A program made the translations under genes and the position numbers. The notes under the pieces are model-generated. The model searched no databases and was not told the DNA's origin. It saw nothing but the letters and a program-made list of their open reading frames with translations. Below, one piece after another: positions 41,093 through 48,107 of a DNA stretch of 53,639 nucleotides (its first letter is position 1; each line of letters starts with the position of its first letter). The DNA is from a virus, in IMG/VR virus record IMGVR_UViG_3300021225_000313, positions 1 to 53,639 of that record; one strand, given 5' to 3'.

Positions 41093-41440
41093 ATGGATAA
41101 ATTTACATCAAGTGGTTACGTCTATGGACTTGACCAAAACGGGGATGAAACGACCCGTTTGACCCCTAATTTTGAGTCTGACAATTATGACGACCTAATC
41201 CTTCAAATAAACGAAAGTCTTGAAAATGGAACCCTAATAAAAGAAGGTACTCTTCAAAAGTTCCTTGGCGCGGTTATGTACATCGAATCGACCAAACAAG
41301 GGGAAGACGGGAAAACAAACTTCATAAGTAATTACGTAGAATTTGGAGAATTGACAGAATCCCAATCAGACATAATTTATGAACAGATTTTCAAAGAAAT
41401 GTTTGACGGTTGGGATGACCCTGCCAATGAAATACTATAA
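41093..41440 (+). CDS. Early acidic protein (115 aa)
   Basis: MDKFTSSGYVYGLDQNGDET, then DNYDDLILQINESLENGTLI and an acidic C-terminus. It starts 1 nt after the lipoprotein stop, so translation is coupled. A GCCAATGAA element variant overlaps its last codons. No family recognised. Confidence 0.65.
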   Translation: MDKFTSSGYVYGLDQNGDETTRLTPNFESDNYDDLILQINESLENGTLIKEGTLQKFLGAVMYIESTKQGEDGKTNFISNYVEFGELTESQSDIIYEQIFKEMFDGWDDPANEIL

Positions 41441-41457
41441 AAATAATTCGTCCAAAA

Positions 41458-41489
41458 TTTGGTAGTTTCAAATGTGTGATATATCTTTG
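41458..41489 (+). promoter_or_regulatory. Host-type promoter
   Basis: TTTGG, 19-nt spacer, TATCTTTG. The standard 20 nt leader points to the Met at 41510 rather than 41498. Confidence 0.85.
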
Positions 41490-41509
41490 TATTCTAAATG
41501 AAACGACAG

Positions 41510-41887
41510 ATGAACACTATCAAGAACATGATGGACAAAGGACAGAAACTGTTTCAGAACCTGTACGTGGAATTTCAGGGGGAAGACATTGTGTCTTTCA
41601 ATGTAATCCCAAGTGATTCATCCCTTGACCTTCAAACGGTTAAGTCAATCGTATCCGACTTGAAGGAACAAAAAATGTTTACCCTTCAGGAAGATGTCCC
41701 CCACATGGAATTAGGGGTATCGATTGAAAGAACCACACATTTCTCGAAATCCCCGTCCTATATCATTGAAACCTTTCACGTCAATTTGGAAGACATGGAC
41801 GATGAATATGGATTCAAAAGAAATTTGAACGTTCCGAAACCCCTTAATGAGTTCATCGGGGTGGACGAACCCGTTACGACTGTGTGA
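41510..41887 (+). CDS. Early protein, paralogue of 48108-48506 (125 aa)
   Basis: Aligns by eye along its length with the gene at 48108: DVPHMELGVSIERT against DVPNMEVGVPIHTI, YIIETFHVNLEDMDDEYGF against YIETFHRNLDNLDDDFGF, and KRNLNVPKPLNEFIG against ERNVNIPKPLHEFLG. The conserved C-terminal half probably defines a binding surface. No known domain. Confidence 0.75.
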   Translation: MNTIKNMMDKGQKLFQNLYVEFQGEDIVSFNVIPSDSSLDLQTVKSIVSDLKEQKMFTLQEDVPHMELGVSIERTTHFSKSPSYIIETFHVNLEDMDDEYGFKRNLNVPKPLNEFIGVDEPVTTV

Positions 41888-41900
41888 TTATGTTTGTAAA

Positions 41901-41924
41901 ACCCTGATGTTTCTACATCGGGGT
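41901..41924 (+). terminator. Intrinsic terminator
   Basis: ACCCTGATG-TTTCTA-CATCGGGGT followed by a T-run. Confidence 0.85.
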
Positions 41925-41984
41925 TTTTTCTTTCCCTTACCCAACCTCGCCAAAGAAATTTGGTAAAATAAATCTTGTTCAAAA

Positions 41985-42016
41985 TTTGGTGGATTGGTAT
42001 AACTAACATATCTTTG
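41985..42016 (+). promoter_or_regulatory. Host-type promoter
   Basis: TTTGG, 19-nt spacer, TATCTTTG; ATG at 42036. Confidence 0.85.
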
Positions 42017-42035
42017 TATTCTAAACAACAAACAA

Positions 42036-42380
42036 ATGACACAGTACGAAATTTGTATTACCGTTCAGTCAATTCTGAAACGTGAATTTGATGTAAAAGA
42101 AACGGTTGAACTTCTGAAAAAGTCCAAAGGTGTTTTCACCTATTTCTCATGGGGTGTGTCCAAAATGATTAACGTAAATAACAAGGGATTGTTATTGAAA
42201 GTGTCAGGACATCATCACAAAGGGTGGGTGTTGGTTACCCTCAATTATTCGGATTATTATGACGTACACATCATATCCAACAAAGGAGAGGTGAAGGACG
42301 AATTTACGGATATCTTTTTCACTGATTTGTGTGAAACGATTGATAACCGTATCGAAAGAATACCGATGTATAGAGATTGA
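42036..42380 (+). CDS. Early unknown protein (114 aa)
   Basis: MTQYEICITVQSILKREFDV, then FTYFSWGVSKMINVNNKGLL and KVSGHHHKGWVLVTLNYSDY: alternating strands with a His cluster (HHH at about 59-61). Could be a small beta-rich domain. No family recognised. Confidence 0.65.
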   Translation: MTQYEICITVQSILKREFDVKETVELLKKSKGVFTYFSWGVSKMINVNNKGLLLKVSGHHHKGWVLVTLNYSDYYDVHIISNKGEVKDEFTDIFFTDLCETIDNRIERIPMYRD

Positions 42381-42403
42381 TTCATGGTGTGATTTAGATG
42401 GTG

Positions 42404-42426
42404 ACCCCGACCCAAAAGGTTGGGGT
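42404..42426 (+). terminator. Intrinsic terminator
   Basis: ACCCCGACCC-AAAA-GGTTGGGGT followed by TCTTC. Confidence 0.75.
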
Positions 42427-42498
42427 TCTTCATTTGGTGTCACATCTCGCCAAAGAAATTTCCCAAAATATTGGGTTGTACTTCTCAATATTCCGTTT

Positions 42499-42506
42499 TA
42501 TCTTGT
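42499..42506 (+). promoter_or_regulatory. Degenerate host-type -7 box (TATCTTGT)
   Basis: Resembles the array's -7 box but with TTGT in place of TTTG and no TTTGG at the expected position; 17 nt before the ATG at 42524. Confidence 0.35.
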
Positions 42507-42523
42507 TGAAAATTAAATATCTT

Positions 42524-42652
42524 ATGACAAAGGAAATGATTTTAACAAAGATTAACCAAGAAAAAAAGATTGTAAGACGGTTGTGGAATTTATTTATATG
42601 TGTTTCCGTGTTTGTCTTGTTTTTCTTTTTATCTTTAATTATATTATCATAG
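42524..42652 (+). CDS. Early single-pass membrane peptide (42 aa)
   Basis: Basic helix MTKEMILTKINQEKKIVRRL followed by a C-terminal membrane segment WNLFICVSVFVLFFFLSLII. Start chosen because the frame upstream overlaps a terminator and a GCCAAAGAA element. A terminator follows. Confidence 0.55.
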   Translation: MTKEMILTKINQEKKIVRRLWNLFICVSVFVLFFFLSLIILS

Positions 42653-42666
42653 GGTGTTAAGTTTGG

Positions 42667-42697
42667 AATCCCCTGGTGTGTCTACATCGGGGGAATT
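42667..42697 (+). terminator. Intrinsic terminator (imperfect)
   Basis: CCCC...GGGGG arms around TGGTGTGTCTACATC, followed by a T-run. Confidence 0.65.
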
Positions 42698-42748
42698 TTT
42701 TTGTCATACCCCGCCAAGGAAATTCCATGAAAAATAAATGAATTAAAA

Positions 42749-42780
42749 TTTGGTAGTTTCAAATGTCTTACATATCTTTG
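42749..42780 (+). promoter_or_regulatory. Host-type promoter
   Basis: TTTGG, 19-nt spacer, TATCTTTG; ATG at 42800. Confidence 0.85.
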
Positions 42781-42799
42781 TATTCTAAATCAATAACAC

Positions 42800-43000
42800 A
42801 TGATTGAAGTTTCAAGAAAGTCAGACCTCACGGGAAAGATGAACGTCATGACACTCAACACCACCAAGGAACAACTGAATCGGTATTACAACGGTGAAGG
42901 TCTTGTTCAGACTTTATTCCCACATCTCACTGTTGAGGAAAGGGAGTTCCTCAAGACGGGTATCACACCAAAGGAATGGAAAGATATGTTTGGGGAGTAA
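42800..43000 (+). CDS. Conserved small phage protein (66 aa)
   Basis: DLTGKMNVMTLNTTKEQLNR, then YYNGEGLVQTLFPHLTVEER and EFLKTGITPKEWKDMFG: this pattern (tolerant MTL start, Q-L/I-N-R-Y-x-x-G, F-P-x-L, E-R-E-F-x-x-T-G-I) is one I know from many phage genomes, always uncharacterised. The terminator overlaps the stop. Confidence 0.75.
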   Translation: MIEVSRKSDLTGKMNVMTLNTTKEQLNRYYNGEGLVQTLFPHLTVEEREFLKTGITPKEWKDMFGE

Positions 43001-43008
43001 CAATCCCC
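42992..43008 (+). terminator. Intrinsic terminator containing the stop codon
   Basis: GGGGA-GTAACAA-TCCCC followed by ten T. Confidence 0.75.
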
Positions 43009-43067
43009 TTTTTTTTTACCTTGTCATAACCTGCCAAAGAAATTTCTGAAAATAAATTGAAATTAAA

Positions 43068-43099
43068 TTTGGTAGTATCAAATAATTGTTTTATTTTTG
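43068..43099 (+). promoter_or_regulatory. Host-type promoter (TATTTTTG)
   Basis: TTTGG, 19-nt spacer, TATTTTTG; ATG at 43118. Nearly identical over about 45 bp to the promoter at 43380. Confidence 0.8.
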
Positions 43100-43117
43100 T
43101 GTTCTAAATCACACACC

Positions 43118-43357
43118 ATGACAACAATTAATGAAATCTTGTTAAACTTTAAAGAAGTAAAAATTCAAGAAGATGTTCACGAAATAGAGTTAAAGGGTTC
43201 ATTTTTATGGAACCACCGACATAACTATGGTGGATTTTTCAACTATGGAAATGAAAGAGGTTTATCTATTGATAATATTTGGATAACTTCTGAAACAGGG
43301 GATTGTCTATATGACCATATAACTATTAATGGATTTAAAGTTTACAAACAAAAGTAA
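43118..43357 (+). CDS. Early unknown protein (79 aa)
   Basis: MTTINEILLNFKEVKIQEDV, then GSFLWNHRHNYGGFFNYGNE (aromatic, Gly/Asn-rich) and TSETGDCLYDHITINGFKVY. No family recognised. No terminator follows, so transcription may continue into 43430. Confidence 0.65.
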   Translation: MTTINEILLNFKEVKIQEDVHEIELKGSFLWNHRHNYGGFFNYGNERGLSIDNIWITSETGDCLYDHITINGFKVYKQK

Positions 43358-43379
43358 ATACAAAATATTCCATTCTTAA

Positions 43380-43411
43380 TTTGGTAGTATCAAATAATTG
43401 TTTTATTTTTG
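43380..43411 (+). promoter_or_regulatory. Host-type promoter (TATTTTTG)
   Basis: TTTGG, 19-nt spacer, TATTTTTG; ATG at 43430. Confidence 0.8.
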
Positions 43412-43429
43412 TGTTCTAAATCAAATGAC

Positions 43430-43636
43430 ATGGAACTAAACACAAAGGAAAAAGTTAAAGAACACGTTGAATTTGAATTTGAACAAATGTTGGTTAAAGT
43501 GTACGAATCCAACAATGTTACAACGGGGGACATTTTACCCCATCAACATCTTCAATGGGAAGATTTGATTGAGAAAACGACAAACCTGTTCATGGAATTG
43601 TTGAACCAAAATAAAGAAATCGAAAAGGAGGTTTAA
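43430..43636 (+). CDS. Early acidic helical protein (68 aa)
   Basis: MELNTKEKVKEHVEFEFEQM and LIEKTTNLFMELLNQNKEIE are charged helices. The start at 43430, not 43409, follows from the promoter position. No family recognised. Confidence 0.65.
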   Translation: MELNTKEKVKEHVEFEFEQMLVKVYESNNVTTGDILPHQHLQWEDLIEKTTNLFMELLNQNKEIEKEV

Positions 43637-43646
43637 CCCTCCTTTT
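43623..43646 (+). terminator. Intrinsic terminator containing the stop codon
   Basis: AAGGAGG-TTTAAC-CCTCCTT followed by a T-run. Confidence 0.85.
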
Positions 43647-43691
43647 TTTATGACCTGCCAAAGAAATTTCTGAAAATAAATTGAAATTAAA

Positions 43692-43723
43692 TTTGGTGGT
43701 TTCAAATGTTCTTTATATCTTTG
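43692..43723 (+). promoter_or_regulatory. Host-type promoter
   Basis: TTTGG, 19-nt spacer, TATCTTTG; ATG at 43744. Confidence 0.85.
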
Positions 43724-43743
43724 AGTTCTAAATCAATCACACC

Positions 43744-44019
43744 ATGGGTATCAGAATCAGGAATCATTGGATTATCCCGACCGTCCACAACTTTGACGTA
43801 AAGTACAATGACTGTTCTTTGTCCGTTAAAGTGACCGTGGACGAAACAAAGGAAAGTTTCGAAACGTCTCTGAACTATGTTTTGGAGGGTTCTTTGACGG
43901 AAACCGAAATTGACGAGGTTCTTTCATATGTCCGAAAGAAAATCATGGATAACGAAAACCTTTTACCCACCTTCATTCCGATTGAAACCGTGGATGTGGA
44001 TGGATGTGAAGTGTTCTAA
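43744..44019 (+). CDS. Early unknown protein (91 aa)
   Basis: MGIRIRNHWIIPTVHNFDVK, SLSVKVTVDETKESFETSLN (beta-rich) and ETEIDEVLSYVRKKIMDNEN (helix). Complete single-gene unit. No family recognised. Confidence 0.65.
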   Translation: MGIRIRNHWIIPTVHNFDVKYNDCSLSVKVTVDETKESFETSLNYVLEGSLTETEIDEVLSYVRKKIMDNENLLPTFIPIETVDVDGCEVF

Positions 44020-44022
44020 AAG

Positions 44023-44040
44023 AAGGGGAGAAATCCCCTT
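44023..44040 (+). terminator. Intrinsic terminator
   Basis: AAGGGGA-GAAA-TCCCCTT followed by a T-run. Confidence 0.85.
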
Positions 44041-44098
44041 TTTTTCTTTTTTGTCCGTACCCTGCCAACGAACATTCCCAAAATAAATTCCTCCAAAA

Positions 44099-44130
44099 TT
44101 TGGTGGAATGAAAATTAGGTTATATCTTTG
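44099..44130 (+). promoter_or_regulatory. Host-type promoter
   Basis: TTTGG, 19-nt spacer, TATCTTTG; ATG at 44151. Confidence 0.85.
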
Positions 44131-44150
44131 TATCCTAAATCAAACATACC

Positions 44151-44660
44151 ATGATTATCACATCCGATTTTTCGAAGATTATTTCCACACCCGAACTGAA
44201 AGACAGTGTACGTGAAAAAATTTCCGAAGGTGAAGAGGTATTGAGTTTTTCATATACCGATTACGGTGGTGACTTTTTTGATAAAGTAGGAATCGAATAT
44301 TTTATCAAACATTATCCTGATAATATTGTATGGGAACATACAATCTATTCGGGAAAGAATGGAATCATTTTCGGTGACGTGGTGAAAGAATTTAAGGAAG
44401 AATATGAATCCTATCCTTTGGGATTTGATGACATTGAATCCTTTTATTACGAAATGACCAATGAAGTTGAACATGAAGACTTTACACGGTTCATTGAAGA
44501 CATAAAAAGTAAATATGTTGTCTCCGATGAATGTATGAATTGGTTAATCGATAATAAGAGTGGATATTATTCCATCACGACACAAGGGTTGGATTTTTGT
44601 TACTCTGACCTGATTAAAGAATTGGAATCGGAAGGATTGGTAACAAAAATTGAAGATTGA
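44151..44660 (+). CDS. Early acidic protein (169 aa)
   Basis: MIITSDFSKIISTPELKDSV, then VLSFSYTDYGGDFFDKVGIE and NIVWEHTIYSGKNGIIFGDV; strongly acidic with aromatic residues. One of the longer proteins in the array. No family recognised; acidic proteins of this kind can be DNA mimics, but nothing here proves it. Confidence 0.65.
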   Translation: MIITSDFSKIISTPELKDSVREKISEGEEVLSFSYTDYGGDFFDKVGIEYFIKHYPDNIVWEHTIYSGKNGIIFGDVVKEFKEEYESYPLGFDDIESFYYEMTNEVEHEDFTRFIEDIKSKYVVSDECMNWLIDNKSGYYSITTQGLDFCYSDLIKELESEGLVTKIED

Positions 44661-44667
44661 TAGACAG

Positions 44668-44687
44668 ACCCGACCGAAAGGTTGGGT
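44668..44687 (+). terminator. Intrinsic terminator with GAAA loop
   Basis: ACCCGACC-GAAA-GGTTGGGT followed by nine T. Same hairpin sequence as at 48515. Confidence 0.9.
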
Positions 44688-44747
44688 TTTTTTTTGTCTT
44701 ACATCCAATCCCGCCAAAGAAAATTGTGAAAATAAATTCAATTAAAA

Positions 44748-44779
44748 TTTGGTAGTTTCAAATGTCTTACATACCTTTG
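44748..44779 (+). promoter_or_regulatory. Host-type promoter (TACCTTTG)
   Basis: TTTGG, 19-nt spacer, TACCTTTG; ATG at 44799. Confidence 0.8.
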
Positions 44780-44798
44780 TTTTCTAAATCAAACGAAC

Positions 44799-45002
44799 AT
44801 GATTATCGAACTTAATTCAGTAGGAAGTGTTGTGGATGACCAAACGTTGATGGTGTATCCCAAAAGACAAGATGGTACTATTGAGTACGGTGTGAACGGT
44901 GTACCCCTGATGGAAACCTGTGATGAATGGGTTGAATCCTTGGACGGGGATGACATCTTTACCGTAATGAAGTTGATTGAATCGGAAACAAAAAAGGGTT
45001 AA
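44799..45002 (+). CDS. Early acidic protein (67 aa)
   Basis: MIIELNSVGSVVDDQTLMVY and CDEWVESLDGDDIFTVMKLI; small acidic alpha/beta protein. The segment QTLMVYPKRQDGTIEYG resembles short conserved phage proteins of unknown role. Terminator overlaps the stop. Confidence 0.65.
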   Translation: MIIELNSVGSVVDDQTLMVYPKRQDGTIEYGVNGVPLMETCDEWVESLDGDDIFTVMKLIESETKKG

Positions 45003-45010
45003 CCCCCTTT
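44993..45010 (+). terminator. Intrinsic terminator containing the stop codon
   Basis: AAAGGGTTAACCCCCTTT-type hairpin followed by a T-run. Confidence 0.7.
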
Positions 45011-45068
45011 TTTTTGTGTCTTACATAAACCTGCCAACGAACATTCCCAAAATAAATCCCGTATAATT

Positions 45069-45100
45069 TTTGGTATATTCAAATATTCGTATTACCTTTG
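45069..45100 (+). promoter_or_regulatory. Host-type promoter (TACCTTTG)
   Basis: TTTGG, 19-nt spacer, TACCTTTG; ATG at 45121. Confidence 0.8.
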
Positions 45101-45120
45101 AGTTCTAAATCACACACATC

Positions 45121-45384
45121 ATGGGTAACGTTCAAGTTTGTATCCTTAATAATGAGTCCGTTAATGACGTTGAACTCGAAAAATTCGTGATTGATGTCAA
45201 ATATAAGGACATTCACGACATTGTAAATAAGGTGGATGAATATTGTGATGAATATGAATTGGTGGATACATACGTCTATATTATTTCCGATGACTTTACA
45301 CGGGACGAAATAAATTACTTGGAAGATTATTGGGTATTCGTACACAGAACGGATGAAGAAGTTCGTTCAAAAATGTTTGCATAA
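45121..45384 (+). CDS. Early highly acidic protein (87 aa)
   Basis: MGNVQVCILNNESVNDVELE, then HDIVNKVDEYCDEYELVDTY and IISDDFTRDEINYLEDYWVF. Roughly a quarter of residues are Asp or Glu. No family recognised and no terminator follows before the next promoter-like region. Confidence 0.65.
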   Translation: MGNVQVCILNNESVNDVELEKFVIDVKYKDIHDIVNKVDEYCDEYELVDTYVYIISDDFTRDEINYLEDYWVFVHRTDEEVRSKMFA

Positions 45385-45388
45385 TATT

Positions 45389-45419
45389 TTTGTAGTCTAA
45401 AAAATCTATTATATTTTTA
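45389..45419 (+). promoter_or_regulatory. Weak host-type promoter
   Basis: TTTGT near -33 and TATTTTTA near -7, both one step from consensus; ATG at 45440 is 20 nt on. Confidence 0.5.
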
Positions 45420-45439
45420 CATTCAAAATCCACAACACC

Positions 45440-45946
45440 ATGTTACAGTCTATTGAAGAATTTATGACCCTTCATTCCAAACTGATTCAAAAGATGTTTC
45501 AAGACCTTGGAGAAATCAGACCTTTTTTGGTTCTGATGGGGGATAACGAAAAAGATTGTCAGGTAAAACCTGTTATCATTCCGACCATGTTTTTTGAAAC
45601 CGAAATCGGGAAAACATTTGTAAAATCTGTCATACTGAAAAAAGAAATTGACGAATTGAAAACTGATGGGTATGAATTGAGGTGTGTTTCATTCAGTTCA
45701 GAATGTTGGATGAAAAAAATCGTTGTGAACAAAGAAGGGATAAAAGTTGAAAAAGACATTGAAGTTGTTGTGGTGTCATACGAAATGAAAGGAGATTCGT
45801 TATTTCAAGTTTACGAAATCAAACGTAACATGAATATAACTGAAAACGGGTTGGAAGAAAAACCGACATTGGAATTGTGTGAAACAATATCGAATAACAA
45901 AAATGTTCACTTTGAAGGGATGATGACAAAACTATTCCAAGAGTAA
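45440..45946 (+). CDS. Early unknown protein (168 aa)
   Basis: MLQSIEEFMTLHSKLIQKMF, GYELRCVSFSSECWMKKIVV and IEVVVVSYEMKGDSLFQVYE: alpha/beta with a central Cys. Overall layout loosely resembles the gene at 46087 (N-terminal helix, a K-x-D/E-x-D-G-Y segment, C-terminal strands), possibly a distant paralogue. Confidence 0.65.
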   Translation: MLQSIEEFMTLHSKLIQKMFQDLGEIRPFLVLMGDNEKDCQVKPVIIPTMFFETEIGKTFVKSVILKKEIDELKTDGYELRCVSFSSECWMKKIVVNKEGIKVEKDIEVVVVSYEMKGDSLFQVYEIKRNMNITENGLEEKPTLELCETISNNKNVHFEGMMTKLFQE

Positions 45947-45951
45947 TACAA

Positions 45952-45971
45952 GAGGGGGGAGAAATCCTCCC
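45952..45971 (+). terminator. Intrinsic terminator
   Basis: AGGGGGGA-GAAA-TCCTCCCT followed by eight T. Confidence 0.85.
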
Positions 45972-46030
45972 TTTTTTTTGTCCACGTATTACCTGCCAAA
46001 GAATATTCGTGTCATATACACATCTCAAAA

Positions 46031-46062
46031 TTTGGTAGAATCAATATATTGTAATACCTTTG
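46031..46062 (+). promoter_or_regulatory. Host-type promoter (TACCTTTG)
   Basis: TTTGG, 19-nt spacer, TACCTTTG; the leader to the ATG at 46087 is slightly longer (24 nt). Confidence 0.8.
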
Positions 46063-46086
46063 TACCCACAAATAAAATAAAATTAA

Positions 46087-46518
46087 ATGTATCAAGTTCT
46101 GAAAAAAGTTGTTGAGAAACAAGTCATTCAAGAGTATCGAAAGAATGGAGTGGTGAAGAACAAGGTAATTCTCTTGGCACTTGATGAAGACGATACGATA
46201 TCCTTCTGTCATAAAGATTTACCAAAAAATGATGGAAGTAATGACGATGAATTTTTCGATAAGTTTGTGAAGACACAAAAGATTATCGACAAACTTGTTG
46301 TGAAGGTCTCAGAGGACGGTTATCGGGTTAAAACGATGGTGGTGGTAGATTATCATGAATCGGACACAGACGACTATATAAGTCTCTCATTTAAGTCAGG
46401 GAAGGGGTTCCAAAATGTGGTGAATATAAATTACTACATCCAAAAAACTCCCACGATGATATCGGATGATGGTGTGATGGTGGTCAGTCAACCAACATTA
46501 ATTGAAGTGTCAGAATAA
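46087..46518 (+). CDS. Early unknown protein (143 aa)
   Basis: MYQVLKKVVEKQVIQEYRKN, KIIDKLVVKVSEDGYRVKTM and VVDYHESDTDDYISLSFKSG. Basic N-terminal helix, acidic middle. Possibly related in architecture to the 45440 gene. No family recognised. Confidence 0.65.
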   Translation: MYQVLKKVVEKQVIQEYRKNGVVKNKVILLALDEDDTISFCHKDLPKNDGSNDDEFFDKFVKTQKIIDKLVVKVSEDGYRVKTMVVVDYHESDTDDYISLSFKSGKGFQNVVNINYYIQKTPTMISDDGVMVVSQPTLIEVSE

Positions 46519-46522
46519 ATAT

Positions 46523-46547
46523 AAATTCCCCAATAAAACGGGGAATT
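46523..46547 (+). terminator. Intrinsic terminator
   Basis: AAATTCCCC...GGGGAATTT arms around AATAAAAC, then T-run. Confidence 0.85.
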
Positions 46548-46604
46548 TTTTTTAAATATATTCACGGTGCCAAAGAATATATTAATAAAATAAGTACAAA
46601 AATA

Positions 46605-46636
46605 TTTGGTAGTCTCAAATATCCATTATATCTTTG
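46605..46636 (+). promoter_or_regulatory. Host-type promoter
   Basis: TTTGG, 19-nt spacer, TATCTTTG; ATG at 46658. Confidence 0.85.
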
Positions 46637-46657
46637 TATTCACAAAAAACAAAAACT

Positions 46658-46858
46658 ATGTTGGTAAAAGATGTAATCAAAGAACTGAAAAATGTTAGTC
46701 ACATTTATTCTTATGTGAAGTTCAACAAGAATCACGGTGAGTACGTGAGGGTGATGAAAATCGAACTCCTCAACGAAATCCTGAAGAACATGGATGAAAA
46801 CTCAAAAATCAAATGTGAGATTGATACCGAACAAGGGGTAGCCTACATCGGTGGATAA
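46658..46858 (+). CDS. Early unknown protein (66 aa)
   Basis: MLVKDVIKELKNVSHIYSYV, then GEYVRVMKIELLNEILKNMD: helix-strand-helix-strand layout of a small ferredoxin-like or arrest-type fold. Start at 46658 set by promoter spacing (frame opens at 46634). No family recognised. Confidence 0.65.
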   Translation: MLVKDVIKELKNVSHIYSYVKFNKNHGEYVRVMKIELLNEILKNMDENSKIKCEIDTEQGVAYIGG

Positions 46859-46866
46859 GATAAATT

Positions 46867-46888
46867 CCCCTGACCGAAAGGTCGGGGG
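46867..46888 (+). terminator. Intrinsic terminator with GAAA loop
   Basis: CCCCTGACC-GAAA-GGTCGGGGG followed by a T-run. Confidence 0.9.
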
Positions 46889-46944
46889 TTTTTATTTCCC
46901 CTCCAACCTGCCAAAGAAGATTAAAAAAATAAATCTGAAATAAA

Positions 46945-46976
46945 TTTGGTAGTATCAAATGTCTGTTTTATCTTTG
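46945..46976 (+). promoter_or_regulatory. Host-type promoter
   Basis: TTTGG, 19-nt spacer, TATCTTTG; ATG at 46996. Confidence 0.85.
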
Positions 46977-46995
46977 TATCCTAAATCAAAACAAA

Positions 46996-47517
46996 ATGAG
47001 TAGAATTAAATTAAAAAACATCAAGTTTTCGGAGTGGAATTCTGAAGAGACAAATTGTTTTCAGGCAGACATCTACTTCGACAATAAAAAGGTAGGGTTT
47101 TGTTCCAACGATGGACATGGTGGTAGTACATATTGTCAATGGATTGGTGTGGAAACCAAAGATAAGTTCATAGAGATGGAAGAATATTGTAAGACACTAC
47201 CTGACATTGTGTACAAGAATGAGGGACGTGAGGACTTCATAATGAAGAGTGATTTGGAGAACGTAGTGGATACGTTATTTGAAGAGTGGTTGGAACAAAA
47301 GAATAAGAAGAAGATGGAGAAGTACTTTGAGAAAGGTGTATGTTTCGGTACAAAAAACCAATACAGAATCAGTTCGTTCAAAAGTGGAGGTAAATTAATT
47401 ACAATTAGTCAGTTATGTGAGAGTATAGTTGGTCGGACTATGTTAGAGAAACATTGTGAGAGTTTGAAAAAACAAGGACACATCATCCTCAATACCAATC
47501 TTCCATTCAAAGTGTAA
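46996..47517 (+). CDS. Conserved hypothetical phage protein (173 aa)
   Basis: LKNIKFSEWNSEETNCFQAD, IYFDNKKVGFCSNDGHGGST and YCQW near the N-terminus are a pattern I recall from uncharacterised phage proteins (a strand with K-V/A-G-x-x-x-N-D-G-x-G-G). The C-terminal half is helical and basic (EEWLEQKNKKKMEKYF), followed by KNQYRISSFKSGGKLITISQ. Function unknown. Confidence 0.7.
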   Translation: MSRIKLKNIKFSEWNSEETNCFQADIYFDNKKVGFCSNDGHGGSTYCQWIGVETKDKFIEMEEYCKTLPDIVYKNEGREDFIMKSDLENVVDTLFEEWLEQKNKKKMEKYFEKGVCFGTKNQYRISSFKSGGKLITISQLCESIVGRTMLEKHCESLKKQGHIILNTNLPFKV

Positions 47518-47520
47518 GAA

Positions 47521-47537
47521 AAGGGGAACCACCCCTT
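47521..47537 (+). terminator. Intrinsic terminator
   Basis: AAGGGG-AACCA-CCCCTT followed by a T-run. Confidence 0.85.
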
Positions 47538-47590
47538 TTTTTGTTACACAACCTGCCAACGAACATTATTCAAAAATACTTGGTCTAATA

Positions 47591-47622
47591 TTTGGTAGTA
47601 TCAAATATCTGTTTTATCTTTG
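47591..47622 (+). promoter_or_regulatory. Host-type promoter
   Basis: TTTGG, 19-nt spacer, TATCTTTG; ATG at 47641. Confidence 0.85.
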
Positions 47623-47640
47623 TATCCTAAATCAAAACAT

Positions 47641-48000
47641 ATGACAGACATTTTCAAATCAGTGAACGAAAGTATTTTCAAAGGGGTAAAAGGAATATCG
47701 TGGTACGATAAGGACGGTATCATGAATTTGGATGAAACAAGGTATGTTCGTTTTCTCCTTGACGATATCGGAACAAAAGACTACTATGTAGGTTATTGGG
47801 TTGAAGTCTACAATAGAAACAATGGATTGATATCCAAAAAGTTTTTCAGGTTTCAATATCACATGGAATTTATTCATCAACGTGATAATTATTATCACAT
47901 TTGGTATTATCGGGGTAATTTAGAATGGTACATATCAAGACCAAAGGATACCAAACAATATGTTAAAATCCTTATGGACTACATAGAAAAAATAAAATAA
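47641..48000 (+). CDS. Early unknown protein (119 aa)
   Basis: MTDIFKSVNESIFKGVKGIS, then GTKDYYVGYWVEVYNRNNGL and RDNYYHIWYYRGNLEWYISR: very rich in Tyr and Trp, probably a beta-sheet protein. Start set by promoter spacing (frame opens at 47620). No family recognised. Confidence 0.65.
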   Translation: MTDIFKSVNESIFKGVKGISWYDKDGIMNLDETRYVRFLLDDIGTKDYYVGYWVEVYNRNNGLISKKFFRFQYHMEFIHQRDNYYHIWYYRGNLEWYISRPKDTKQYVKILMDYIEKIK

Positions 48001-48015
48001 GGGGGAAATCCCCTT
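47999..48015 (+). terminator. Intrinsic terminator next to the stop codon
   Basis: AAGGGGG-AAAT-CCCCTT followed by a T-run. Confidence 0.8.
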
Positions 48016-48056
48016 TTTTTTATATCCGACCTGCCAAAGAAGATTTAAAAAATAAA

Positions 48057-48088
48057 TTTGGTAAATTCAAATATACATTATATCTTTG
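48057..48088 (+). promoter_or_regulatory. Host-type promoter
   Basis: TTTGG, 19-nt spacer, TATCTTTG; ATG at 48108. Confidence 0.85.
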
Positions 48089-48107
48089 TGTCCTAAATCA
48101 ATCGGAA

